Positions 33,996-42,420 of a DNA stretch of 64,000 bases are shown in pieces. Source of the DNA: Terriglobia bacterium (GTDB lineage Bacteria; Acidobacteriota; Terriglobia; Terriglobales; Acidobacteriaceae); NCBI GenBank assembly GCA_020073565.1, contig JAIQEY010000020.1:31418-95417 (forward strand), given 5' to 3'. The notes under the pieces were generated by a model that saw nothing but the letters and a program-made list of their open reading frames with translations, searched no databases and was not told the DNA's origin. How positions within the stretch are numbered: the stretch's first letter is position 1; each line of letters opens with the position of its first letter. The position numbers and the translations under genes are program-made.

Positions 33996-35762
33996 CTAGC
34001 TGTCGCCGTTGATGAGCGTGCTGACGGAATCGCTTGTACTGGCGCCGGCGGCGGCAAGCGTGTTTCCGCCCCAGACGGCGAAGAACCCGTTGTTTGCGTT
34101 GTTGCCCCAAGGCGCCGATCCGCCCCACACGGCGAAACTGGCCCACGGGCTCGATGCGCCCCAGACCGCAAAATTATTGCCCACAAAAGCATTGCCACCC
34201 CAGACTGCGAAACTGCTCCAGTTCGTCGATCCGCCCCAAACCGCAAAGGCATCCGTCACGAAATACACGCTCTCGGTTGCTGGGTCGAACTGAACTGTCG
34301 GCGATTTCGCAGGTCCCGTGCTGAGATCGGTGCTGGCGAGAGCGGCTTGGACGTCCAGATATCCGGCTCCCACGGTGAACACGTCGTACTGATTCGTGTA
34401 CGTGACGCCCGTTGCAGGATCGGTGTAGCTGCTGTATTGCGGGAAAGTCTTGTAGGCCGTCTTCATCAACCGGGCCTTGACTTGGTCTGGCGTCAGGTTG
34501 GAATTTTGCTGCAGCAGCAGGGCGACGGCGCCACTTACCGCGGGCGCCGCCATGCTGGTGCCGCTGAGTGCAAAGTACGGGGATGCCGCAGAGGAGCCGC
34601 CGGTTACGTAATAACTCATCGGAATCGCGTTTTGCGGATAGGTGGTTGCGAGCATTGAGCCTGCATTTTCGATGATGGACACGACGCGGTTTCCCGGCGC
34701 CACCAGGTCCGGCTTGGCGATGTGGTCGATAGCAGTCGGCCCCTTCGAACTGTAGGTGGCAATCTGGTCATCGGCGCGCGTCGGAGTTCCCATCGATTTC
34801 ATCGCGCCCACGGTGATCGCGTACGGATCGTTGCCCGGAGAGGTGATGGTGCTGTATCCGTTCGTGCCGGCCGAGTTGTCTCGGCCTTCGTTGCCTGCGG
34901 CCACGACCACCACGATGCCCGCCCGATACGCGGCTTCCACTGCCTGGCAGAGCGGGTCCAAGGTGTAGCTTTCGTACACCGGACGGCCCAGCGAGAGGTT
35001 GATGACCCGGATGTTGTACCTGCTCTTGAGCTGAATGGCCGTGTCGATGGCCGCAATCACCGAGCTGTCGGTACCCGTTCCGTTGCTGTCTAGTACGCGC
35101 AGGTTGATCAACTGGGCGCTGGGTGCGATGCCCTTGAACGTCAGAATATCGCTCGACTCGGTGGAGTTGTAGCCGCTGCCGCCAATGATGCCCGCCACGT
35201 GCGTGCCGTGACCGTAACCATCGACCACGCCGAGGCCATCGTTGACCCACGACTGGCTGTAGACAATCCGGCTGGATCCTGTACCGGATTTGTTCAAGTC
35301 GGATTTCTTAACCGAACTGTTTTTCTTGTCGACCATGCCGCTGTCAATGACAGCCACTCCGATACCGCTGCCATCCAGACCCAGGTTCCAGGCGTAGGGA
35401 GCATTGATGGCCGGAGCCGTGTTCGTGAGATGGCCGGCAACCGGCCGGTCCGGTGAGATGAACTTCACCGACGGATTGTCTGACAGGCTATCCGCTTGGT
35501 TGGCCGGCAACGAGGCCTGCAAGCCGTTGACTAGGCGCAGTTGCCGATTGGACTTGCCTCCGTGTTTCGCAATTCTGCCCTGGTCGGCTTCGGTCGGCGG
35601 CGCGTTGAACTGCACAATGACCTCGACCTGGTTGTTGCCGGTCTGGTCCTGCAGTTCGGGCGCGAGCTTGTTGTTACGAGCGGCGGCAGGTGTCAGTAAT
35701 GTGAGAATGACGGCGAGCACAACGATCGTCTTCGCAGGGGAGACTTTCAGAGTCCGGGGCAT
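33996..35762 (-). CDS. Secreted S8 subtilisin-family protease with C-terminal FAVWG repeats
   Basis: 588 aa. Signal peptide (cleavage near A-A-A-R), an I9-type propeptide ('VEVIVQFNAPP' to 'VKFISPD'), then a peptidase S8 domain with catalytic Asp140 (VIDSG), His185 (GHGTHVAG) and Ser403 (GTSMAAP); oxyanion Asn in A-A-G-N-E. After the domain, five copies of F-A-V-W-G-[GA] separated by Ser/Asn/Trp-rich spacers lie within ~70 residues. Such repeats are a peculiarity of acidobacterial S8 proteases; they may be a binding or surface-display module. The catalytic set is complete, so it should be an active endopeptidase outside the cell. Confidence 0.92.
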   Translation of the reverse strand: MPRTLKVSPAKTIVVLAVILTLLTPAAARNNKLAPELQDQTGNNQVEVIVQFNAPPTEADQGRIAKHGGKSNRQLRLVNGLQASLPANQADSLSDNPSVKFISPDRPVAGHLTNTAPAINAPYAWNLGLDGSGIGVAVIDSGMVDKKNSSVKKSDLNKSGTGSSRIVYSQSWVNDGLGVVDGYGHGTHVAGIIGGSGYNSTESSDILTFKGIAPSAQLINLRVLDSNGTGTDSSVIAAIDTAIQLKSRYNIRVINLSLGRPVYESYTLDPLCQAVEAAYRAGIVVVVAAGNEGRDNSAGTNGYSTITSPGNDPYAITVGAMKSMGTPTRADDQIATYSSKGPTAIDHIAKPDLVAPGNRVVSIIENAGSMLATTYPQNAIPMSYYVTGGSSAASPYFALSGTSMAAPAVSGAVALLLQQNSNLTPDQVKARLMKTAYKTFPQYSSYTDPATGVTYTNQYDVFTVGAGYLDVQAALASTDLSTGPAKSPTVQFDPATESVYFVTDAFAVWGGSTNWSSFAVWGGNAFVGNNFAVWGASSPWASFAVWGGSAPWGNNANNGFFAVWGGNTLAAAGASTSDSVSTLINGDS

Positions 35763-36077
35763 AAGTTGTCAGTCCGTTTAGTGCAAACAGGCCACCAATG
35801 TGCCATGGTCTTAAGTGATTGGAACGAATCAACCCTGTCGACTTTTTGCACAGGCGAATCAGGACATATTGGCCTGCTGGGGTGGCGGCGGGACAGACTG
35901 GCGCATCCTTGCGAAGGTTACTTTGGTTTGCGGTCCGGTTCTATGGGTCTAACCAGGCGGTTTCAGGTTGTGTCAGCATCATTATTTGAATGTGTTTTCC
36001 GGCGCCAATCAGCGATCGTTGGTGTCTCCATAGTTCGCCGCCGGCGGGTGCGGAGAAATACCCGGCCTAGACCACGA
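35763..36077. other. Divergent intergenic region, no gene seen
   Basis: 315 bp between the protease and the sigma-54-type activator. An open frame from 35766 joins the activator frame but has no ribosome site and an atypical composition, so I treat it as untranslated. No clear operator or sigma-54 (-24/-12) promoter was found by eye. Confidence 0.4.
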
Positions 36078-37901
36078 ATGTCGAACTCATCCAAGACTCA
36101 AGCTATGGAGAATGCTCCAAAATCCGCCCGTGACCGAAGCGGTCAGCGACGAGCCGCGGCGGATTGGGTCACTCTTCAACCCAGTATTCTGGATCAACTG
36201 CATGATGCCGTACTCACGATCGACCTGCAGGGAAAAATCACCGGCTGCAACCAGGGTGTAAGCGTCTACGGCTATGCCCCCGAAGAACTTGTCGGCAGGA
36301 ATGTCGCGCTGCTCTACCCCACGGAACAGCAGGCTGTGCTTGCCAACGATGTTTTTCCGGCCGTGCTGGAAAAGGGGCGCTATGAGGGAGAATTTCGCGG
36401 CCGGTCGAAGTCTGGCCGGGACGTTCATATCCACCTGTGCGTGACGCTGCTGTGCGATCCCGATTCGGTTCCGGTCGGCATGGTTGCTTTCTCCATCGAC
36501 ATGACCGAGAAGAAGGCTTTGGGGTCTGCTCCTCCGAATCGAGTTCGGCCGGCGGTCGGCGGGAATGGCGATGCGCTCCCACTGGCTCGCCGTGAAATCG
36601 ATGGTACGCAATTTCTGATTGCCAGCCCGTTGATGCACAAATTCATGGGTATGGTGGACCGGGTGGCCGGCCATGCCGAGACCGTGCTCGTGACCGGTGA
36701 GACGGGCACTGGCAAGGAGTTCGTGGCGCGCACGATTCATGTATCTTCGCATCGCTACAAAAAGCCGCTGATCGACATCAACTGTGCCGCCCTGCCCGAG
36801 CATCTGGTGGAGAGCGAACTGTTTGGTTACGAGAAGGGCGCGTTCAGTGGCGCCGATTCGTCCAAGCCCGGTCTGTTTGAGCTGGCCGACAAGAGCACTA
36901 TCTTCCTGGATGAAATCGGGGAGTTGCAGCCGCAGATCCAGGTAAAACTGCTGCGCGTTCTAGATGGCGCGCCGTATTACCGTCTGGGCGGTCACCGGAA
37001 AATTAACGTCGATGTTCGGGTCGTAGCCGCCACCAACCAGGACTTAGAACTGGCGGTGCAGGAAGGACGATTTCGGAAGGACCTGTTCCACCGGCTGAGC
37101 CAGTTCCAGCTGCGGGTGCCGCCCCTGCGCGAACGCCCGGAGGACATCTCTGCGCTCGCTCAGCACTTCCTGTCGCTGAAGGCGCCCGGAAAAAACTTTT
37201 CTTCCGATGCTCTCGCGGCAATGCGGGCGCACTCCTGGCCGGGAAACATCCGCGAATTGCGCAATCTGGTCGCGAAACTCGCCATGGCGGCGACCGACCG
37301 GCAGATCGCAGCCGCGGCGGTGCTGGAAGAACTGCCGGGCGAGCAAGCGGGAGAAAATCAAACCAAGGTTGCCGTGCCTCTCGGCAACCTGGAGAACATG
37401 GAAGAGCAGATGATCATCCGGGCGCTGGAAAAAACCGGCGGTCATCGCGCGCAAGCGGCCGACGAACTCGGGATTTCGCGCCGTACTCTCAGCCGTAAAC
37501 TTCGGGAATATGGGATCGATGTGCCCGCCGGCGACAGCTCCCGGATGCTCGGATCCTTCAGTGAAGAGCGCCAGAAATTCTTTCGCGCCAAGGTTAGTTT
37601 GCCGGTGACTCTGAAGAGCGCCCAAGGGAAACAGTTGCAGGTCACGGCGGTCAACCTGAGTACGGGTGGCATGGGACTGGACGAAGTGATCGATCCCGTC
37701 GCGTTCGCCGGACTGCTCGATGTGAGCTTCCTGTTGCCGGAGAGCGAAACCGTTATCCATGCCAAAGGCCGCTTGGCCTGGGCCGATGTTGGAGGAAGAG
37801 CGGGCTTGCGGTTTGTGGTGGTCGAACCCCGTCTCTTTTCGGAATTGCAGCACTGGACGAACCGAAAAATGAAGGATGAGGGGTGGGACCTCCCCTCCTG
37901 A
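36078..37901 (+). CDS. PAS-AAA+(sigma-54)-HTH-PilZ transcription activator
   Basis: 607 aa from ATG 36078. A PAS domain (~30-150, 'DAVLTIDLQGKITGCN') is followed by the AAA+ sigma-54 interaction domain with Walker A 'GETGTGKE' (~207), the sigma-54 contact loop 'GAFSGA' (usual GAFTGA; Ser for Thr), Walker B 'TIFLDEIGEL' and the arginine-finger region 'FRKDLFHRLSQFQLR'. A Fis-type HTH (~450-485, 'AADELGISRRTLSRKLREYG') is followed by a PilZ-like domain from about 504 ('RAKVSLPV', 'STGGMGL'). PilZ normally binds c-di-GMP (R-x3-R and D/N-x-S-x2-G); here 'NLSTGGMG' fits the second motif, and a matching R-x3-R is not obvious. It probably links sigma-54 promoters to c-di-GMP. Confidence 0.88.
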   Translation: MSNSSKTQAMENAPKSARDRSGQRRAAADWVTLQPSILDQLHDAVLTIDLQGKITGCNQGVSVYGYAPEELVGRNVALLYPTEQQAVLANDVFPAVLEKGRYEGEFRGRSKSGRDVHIHLCVTLLCDPDSVPVGMVAFSIDMTEKKALGSAPPNRVRPAVGGNGDALPLARREIDGTQFLIASPLMHKFMGMVDRVAGHAETVLVTGETGTGKEFVARTIHVSSHRYKKPLIDINCAALPEHLVESELFGYEKGAFSGADSSKPGLFELADKSTIFLDEIGELQPQIQVKLLRVLDGAPYYRLGGHRKINVDVRVVAATNQDLELAVQEGRFRKDLFHRLSQFQLRVPPLRERPEDISALAQHFLSLKAPGKNFSSDALAAMRAHSWPGNIRELRNLVAKLAMAATDRQIAAAAVLEELPGEQAGENQTKVAVPLGNLENMEEQMIIRALEKTGGHRAQAADELGISRRTLSRKLREYGIDVPAGDSSRMLGSFSEERQKFFRAKVSLPVTLKSAQGKQLQVTAVNLSTGGMGLDEVIDPVAFAGLLDVSFLLPESETVIHAKGRLAWADVGGRAGLRFVVVEPRLFSELQHWTNRKMKDEGWDLPS

Positions 37902-38020
37902 TCAAGCCGTTGCTGCAGAAGATGCGGAGGCGGGAGCGCACGGAGACAAGTTGGACCGGTCCACGCGCAGCAAAATTCATTCGACAAGCAGTCTTTCGTT
38001 AGCCGCGGCTGCCCACAATC

Positions 38021-38587
38021 TCAAGCCGCTGGATCGCTTCCTCTGCCAAGGAACCCCTCTCGAAGCGGCGACGTATCCTGCGTGCTATCCAAAAGGTCGC
38101 GCACTTTTTGGGCGAGCGTTTCCTGCGTGAAAGGTTTTTGGAGGAAGGCGGTCCCAGGGTCCGGGACTATGCTGTGCATGATTTCGTCGGCATCGCCAGA
38201 CACGTAGAGTACTCTGATGGCGGGCCTCTTCTCGAGCAGAAACTTGGCCAACGCCACGCCGCTCATTTTGGGCAGACCAAGATCGGTCATCAGCAAAGAG
38301 ATTTCGGCTTCGCATTGGTCGGCAATCTGAAGGGCGCGCTCGCCGTTCTCTGCCTCCAGAACGGAGTAACCGCACCCCTCCAGAAGTTCACGAGTTACAG
38401 CGCGCAGCGAGTTGGCGTCATCCACGAGCAGAATGGTTTCTGAGCCACTCGCGATTCGCTGCGGTACGGGCTCATCCGGAATTTGTTGCTTAACCTCGAA
38501 CACGGCCCCATTGTATATGGATCTCGCCCGTTCGCCAGTGATAGCGCCTCCGCCCTTTGCTGGGCCGTCAGGGCAAGACTCTGGCAA
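38021..38587 (-). CDS. Response-regulator receiver-domain protein
   Basis: 188 aa as the longest frame, but the true start is uncertain: the receiver domain begins near residue 50 ('ETILLVDDANSLR'). Phospho-acceptor Asp lies in 'LLMTDLGLPKMSG', the switch region in 'VLYVSGDAD' and the conserved Lys in 'FLQKPF'. There is no output domain. The ~45 residues before the receiver ('NGAVFEVKQQIP') resemble the tail of a histidine-kinase ATPase domain, so this may be the stranded receiver of a former hybrid kinase. The partner kinase is not in the window. Confidence 0.75.
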   Translation of the reverse strand: MPESCPDGPAKGGGAITGERARSIYNGAVFEVKQQIPDEPVPQRIASGSETILLVDDANSLRAVTRELLEGCGYSVLEAENGERALQIADQCEAEISLLMTDLGLPKMSGVALAKFLLEKRPAIRVLYVSGDADEIMHSIVPDPGTAFLQKPFTQETLAQKVRDLLDSTQDTSPLREGFLGRGSDPAA

Positions 38588-38771
38588 CTCTGCTCCGCCG
38601 CCTCAATTGGCGGCCGTGTAGCGGCTATGCGATACTATGACCCGAGCCGAGGAACAGTCGGGAAGTGCGCAGAACGGCGCAACTGACAGCTAGCACCGTG
38701 ATTTTGAGCCGGCCACTTGCGGTGTTGGAAGCATTGCAACTAACTTCGTCGACTATCACTTACCATCCTTA

Positions 38772-38859
38772 GCCGGGATGGCGGAACTGGCAGACGCAGC
38801 GGACTCAAAATCCGCCGGTACTTAGTACCTTGGGGGTTCAACTCCCCCTCCCGGCACCA
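38772..38859 (+). tRNA. tRNA-Leu (anticodon CAA), integration site
   Basis: A full cloverleaf can be drawn: acceptor GCCGGGA/TCCCGGC, a D-arm with GGCAGAC, anticodon stem GCGGA/TCCGC around the loop CTCAAAA (anticodon CAA), a long variable arm typical of leucine tRNA, and T-arm GGGGG-TTCAACT-CCCCC, then ACCA. The CCA end is encoded. Its last 17 bases form most of the 18-bp repeat that bounds the genomic island, and the insertion leaves the gene intact. Confidence 0.96.
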
Positions 38860-38860
38860 A
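38843..38860 (+). other. attL core of the genomic island (18 bp)
   Basis: TCCCCCTCCCGGCACCAA at the 3' end of tRNA-Leu is repeated exactly at 56593-56610, 17.75 kb away. The repeat, the adjoining integrase and the tRNA position together define the left attachment site. Confidence 0.9.
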
Positions 38861-38890
38861 CGATTGATAACACTCCACTTAGGTTACCGT

Positions 38891-38913
38891 GGTACTGTGC
38901 GGGTACTATTTTC
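38891..38913 (+). other. Putative integrase arm-type site, left
   Basis: GGTACTGT-G-CGGGTACTA-TTTT lies 30 bp inside the left core. Its near-copy GGTACTGT-CGGGTACTA-C-TTTT occurs in the same orientation inside the right core (56454-56475). The internal repeat GGTACT/GGGTACT and its placement fit the arm sites of tyrosine integrases. Confidence 0.5.
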
Positions 38914-38974
38914 TGGTAGCCGCTCCAATAGACGCCCGTTATGGTGAGTTGAACGCTCCCCCTCGCAGGCGTCA

Positions 38975-40228
38975 ATGGCGAACCGCGCAGTCAACATCTT
39001 CTATAGTGTCCGGCACAACGGACAGCATCATCGGCTCAAGCCTGTCATCGGCAAGAACAACAAGATCAAACCGCAATGGGCCGTCCTCAAGGGAACGGAG
39101 ACCCATCTACCGGGCGGCTCCTACACCATCGGCTGGTACGAGGGACCGCGCCGTGTGTGGCGTGACTGTGGCGTCAATCCTCAAGATGCCGTCGCAGCGG
39201 CAGAGAGGCAGCGTCTCTTCCTCGAGGCGGCTCGGGTGGGCTTACCAATACAGAAGGAGGAAGGCTTTCGTCTCAGCCTCTCTGCGGCAATCCACAACTA
39301 TCTCGCGGAGTATAAGCTCAGCCGTACTGACGAGTCGTACGATCTGGTGAACCACACGCTCACAGAGTTCCAGACTTCGTGTCGCCGCATTCATCTACAC
39401 GAAATCACCCGGCTCGATCTCCTCAAGTTTGCGGACTGGCTCCAGCGCGTAAAGAAAAACAAGCCGCGCACAGCCAACAACAAATTCATGCGGGTTCACC
39501 AATTCCTGAAAGCCAACGGCATTGAGTTGGTGACGATGAAGGACGCCCCGAAGTTCATCGAGTCGCGGCCCGAAGTCTATGACGACGATCAGCTGGAGAA
39601 ATTCTTCGCGGCGTGCTCTCGCGATCAGCTTCCGATCTTCAAGACGCTTCTGATGGCTGGATTGAGAATGCAGGAAGCGATGTATCTCCAGTGGAAGGAT
39701 GTCGACTTTGTTCACCGGACCATCGCGGTAACGGCGAAAGAGGAATACGGCTTCATCCCGAAGGCGTATCACGAGCGCGTCATCAGCGTTCCGGCTCAGT
39801 TGAGGGACTGCTTGGAAGGATTCAAACCGAAGTCCGCTGGGCCGACGACTCTGGTGTTCCCGACGAAATCGGGAAAGCCCAACGACAAAATGCTACAGGC
39901 GTGTAAACGGATTGCCCGCCGCGCCGAACTCAGCTGCGGGGTCTGCGATACGTGCGTCGGGCCGCAGAAGGAATGCCGCGACTGGTTCCTCCACAAGTTC
40001 CGGGCGACGTTCGCGACCCAACTACTTCAGGGCGGCATGGACATTGAGTCGGTGCGTGAGCAGATGGGTCACAAGGACGTAGAGAGCATCAGTCGCTACC
40101 TCGCTCCACTCAAAGGGAAGGCGATGCAGAAGAAGGTCGATGACGTCTGGAAGAAACCCGGTGCCAGAATCGGTCAGATCGTGATCAAGGACGGGAAAAT
40201 CACGGTGGGGACGGAGTTCGAGGAGTAG
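38975..40228 (+). CDS. int: Tyrosine recombinase integrase of the island
   Basis: 417 aa, starting 115 bp from the attL core and reading away from the tRNA. An N-terminal arm/core-binding region ('YNYLAEYKLS'-type SAM-like domain near 110-190) precedes the catalytic domain: Arg231 in 'GLRMQEAM', His340-x-x-Arg343 in 'HKFRATF', His366 in 'GHKD' and nucleophile Tyr375 in 'SRYLAP'. The set is complete, so the element may still move. A cysteine cluster C-G-V-C-D-T-C before the HxxR box is an unusual insert that could bind zinc. No excisionase gene was recognised. Confidence 0.93.
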   Translation: MANRAVNIFYSVRHNGQHHRLKPVIGKNNKIKPQWAVLKGTETHLPGGSYTIGWYEGPRRVWRDCGVNPQDAVAAAERQRLFLEAARVGLPIQKEEGFRLSLSAAIHNYLAEYKLSRTDESYDLVNHTLTEFQTSCRRIHLHEITRLDLLKFADWLQRVKKNKPRTANNKFMRVHQFLKANGIELVTMKDAPKFIESRPEVYDDDQLEKFFAACSRDQLPIFKTLLMAGLRMQEAMYLQWKDVDFVHRTIAVTAKEEYGFIPKAYHERVISVPAQLRDCLEGFKPKSAGPTTLVFPTKSGKPNDKMLQACKRIARRAELSCGVCDTCVGPQKECRDWFLHKFRATFATQLLQGGMDIESVREQMGHKDVESISRYLAPLKGKAMQKKVDDVWKKPGARIGQIVIKDGKITVGTEFEE

Positions 40229-40320
40229 CGGCTAACGGGTGGGGCGACAAGAATCCTTGCGCCCAGCGCAGGAAATCTGCCGGGCGAAATTCGTTCTGCT
40301 TCCTACCGCAGACGGATCGT

Positions 40321-40485
40321 CTAGCGTTTCTTGTAAGGATCCGCTTTGAATTTCACGTGGACGGGAACCTTCGTTGGAACCTTGGCCTCGAAATCCACTG
40401 GTGTCCCGTCTTTCTTAGTGAAGCTGATTTCCTTTTCCTGCTTCACCACTTTGTGAGCGTCAAACTCAACTGTCTTTTTACCCAT
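40321..40485 (-). CDS. 54-aa basic protein of unknown function
   Basis: ATG 40485 to TAG 40321, with GGAAGG about 9 bp before the start. The product has alternating hydrophobic/charged residues (MGKKTVEFDAHKVV at the start, VPVHVKFKADPYKKR at the end), about 16 Lys/Arg, and no cysteine. The V-x-V-x-F patterns suggest a small beta structure. It is encoded 63 bp downstream of the MBL-fold gene on the same strand and could be the third member of that unit. It could be a nucleic-acid binder or an antitoxin-like partner; nothing shows which. Confidence 0.6.
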   Translation of the reverse strand: MGKKTVEFDAHKVVKQEKEISFTKKDGTPVDFEAKVPTKVPVHVKFKADPYKKR

Positions 40486-40548
40486 GTGAAGTTACCTTCC
40501 TTTGGGTGTCGCGAAGCGCGACACCGTAACTATTAGATGTTGGCCGCT

Positions 40549-41472
40549 CTAACGACGACTCTTCATGGCCTCGAACACCCATGACAGGTCATTAGCGACT
40601 TTTTCTGGTTTGTTATCGATCAGGCATTGCGTGCTGAGCCAGTATTTGCCCTCATCGTTCACACTAATGGTGATCGTTCCATCCTTTCGGGTTGTCATCA
40701 TCCGTCGCGTTGACCCGTCGGGGAACGTCTTTCCTAGGGCATAGGCTTCTTGGCAATATCGGTCGTCAATGTGGTCATCGTAGTTGTGAATCGAAACGAT
40801 GTTCAGGATCGGCTTTCCCATCGCGGCGTACAGTGCTTCCGAAAAACCGGACTCATGGCCGTGGTGCGAAGTGATATAGAAATACGCGCCCTTCACCGCC
40901 TCTCTGAAGCGAGGCTGCTTCAGCAAGGCTTCCCATCCGGCAGTTTCCATGTCGCCGCCGAATACGAACTTCTCCTGAAACTGCGTCCCTTTGAACGTGG
41001 CAACCGTTACGATGCTCGAATTGTTGATGAACTTGCTTTCATCAATCGCTTTCGCTTCCTCGGGTGACAGCATGAACGATTCGATGGTCATACCCCACTC
41101 CGGCCAAGCCACGGGCACGGCGTTGTAGGTGTTTTGCCAGTCACGGTACAGGTCGAGGTGGTCGTAGTCGGCTTCGGCAGTCTTAACCTCTTCCCAGTCG
41201 TACTTCTGCCGGAGCAGGAGCGCGGGCGGGCACTTTTCTTTGACGGTCTCCACGTCCCCAATGTGATCATCGTGGGGATGAGTAACGATCAGTTTTGTCA
41301 GTGAGTGGCCGCTCCAAGGCACGATGGTGGGAAGCTCTTTCTCCACGAGGTACAAAGCGGGTGAGAACTTTCCAGTACAGCCGCAATCAATGAGCACGCC
41401 ATAGTTTGTGGGCGTCCGTATAAACGCGGACGCCCCATGTTCAACATCGAAGACAACCACCTTCATTCCCAT
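40549..41472 (-). CDS. ComEC/Rec2-like metallo-beta-lactamase-fold hydrolase, soluble
   Basis: 307 aa. The N-terminus 'VVFDVEHGASAFIRTP' and 'GVLIDCGC' is the opening of ComEC/Rec2-type MBL domains. The metal motif is T-H-P-H-D-D-H (His65, His67, Asp69, His70), followed by 'VFGGDMET' and 'ITSHHGHESGFS', so both metal sites look complete. There is no signal peptide or membrane helix, unlike ComEC itself. MBL proteins of this group are often nucleases or phosphodiesterases. Its start lies 13 bp after the stop of a membrane-protein gene on the same strand, giving a two-gene unit in the cargo of a mobile island; a defence role is an inference. Confidence 0.78.
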   Translation of the reverse strand: MGMKVVVFDVEHGASAFIRTPTNYGVLIDCGCTGKFSPALYLVEKELPTIVPWSGHSLTKLIVTHPHDDHIGDVETVKEKCPPALLLRQKYDWEEVKTAEADYDHLDLYRDWQNTYNAVPVAWPEWGMTIESFMLSPEEAKAIDESKFINNSSIVTVATFKGTQFQEKFVFGGDMETAGWEALLKQPRFREAVKGAYFYITSHHGHESGFSEALYAAMGKPILNIVSIHNYDDHIDDRYCQEAYALGKTFPDGSTRRMMTTRKDGTITISVNDEGKYWLSTQCLIDNKPEKVANDLSWVFEAMKSRR

Positions 41473-41485
41473 AACATCACCTCTC

Positions 41486-42145
41486 CTATTTAGCTGCTGT
41501 CGCAGCGGTTTTGACCTCAGGAACCATTGCCAAGTAAGCGTGAAACACGGGAGTCTCGGACAGCACTCGGAATCTCGCCATCCGTACCCAGAAAATGCTT
41601 GCCACTAGAAACAGAAGACCCACTCCGCAGAAGAGAAAGCCGACGTGGTAAGCAACAGAGAAGTGAAGGTCACGAGCGATTCGGACAAGTGGAGCCACAG
41701 CGAAAATGGTAACCACGATCATGCCCCGCGCCAGATCGGAATTAGCGACGAACAGGTCGCGCTTCGCGAAAGCGCCTTGGATTCGCGTCAGGCAGAAGTC
41801 GAAGGCAACATCAACGCTCTCGACGGCGTGGCCTAATTCCTTTTCGATTTGGGAGCGAACCTGCGTTCCGGTTTCGGCCTTCCATAGGTGGTCGCGCCCG
41901 TGCTTGAAGCAGCGTTTGCCCTTCAGTTTCTTGATGACGATGTCGTTTAGTTCCTGAAGCAGTGGACCCAGAGCGAAGGCAAACAAGAGCAGAACCGTGA
42001 AGCTGCTGGCGCTGATTTGGGCGATGCCCTGTGAGAAAGACGACCAGCCGCGCAGAGCGATCCAGAACTCCAAGAAGACGAGCACACCGGGAATGATGAC
42101 GGCTAGAAGGTCGTATACCTCGACCTTGAATTTTGAAAAATCCAT
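41486..42145 (-). CDS. Four-helix membrane protein, partner of the MBL-fold protein
   Basis: 219 aa. Hydrophobic helices near 12-32 ('LLAVIIPGVLVFLEFWIAL'), 45-65, 140-160 and 165-190, with a charged, cytoplasm-sized loop of about 75 residues between helices 2 and 3 containing 'KGKRCFKHGRDHLWKAE' and an E-x7-E/V helix. The opening Y-D-L-x-A-x-I-I-P-G pattern recurs in small membrane proteins of phage-defence islands as far as I know, but I cannot name a family. It is first in the operon with the MBL-fold gene and 275 bp from a divergent plus-strand unit. It might be an effector that acts on the membrane or an anchor for the MBL enzyme. Confidence 0.7.
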   Translation of the reverse strand: MDFSKFKVEVYDLLAVIIPGVLVFLEFWIALRGWSSFSQGIAQISASSFTVLLLFAFALGPLLQELNDIVIKKLKGKRCFKHGRDHLWKAETGTQVRSQIEKELGHAVESVDVAFDFCLTRIQGAFAKRDLFVANSDLARGMIVVTIFAVAPLVRIARDLHFSVAYHVGFLFCGVGLLFLVASIFWVRMARFRVLSETPVFHAYLAMVPEVKTAATAAK

Positions 42146-42420
42146 AGGTCACCCCAAAGTAAAAGCGGGCCGGACTGCGTTCTAAATTGGCTAGGGTGGG
42201 TCGAGCAGGTGTGGAGCGTTACTTGTGACGAAGTACGCGCATCAACTGACTACACGAAAGCCGATACACCTCAGACTACCAAAATCTCCAAATGGTGTCA
42301 AATTAGGCTATGAGCAGGACTCGCTCAACACTACCTGTAGGGGTATCTGAGCAACTAGGCCCAATTTGGGCCGGGATTGCTGTCGTGGCGAACAAAAGGC
42401 GAATATGATACGATGCCGTC

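Noticed and set aside
34003..34260. Short recurring CCCCAGACCGC-AAA units as a CRISPR-like array
   Set aside because: They are the codons of the FAVWG repeats of the S8 protease, with irregular spacing and no array features. No CRISPR array was found in the window.
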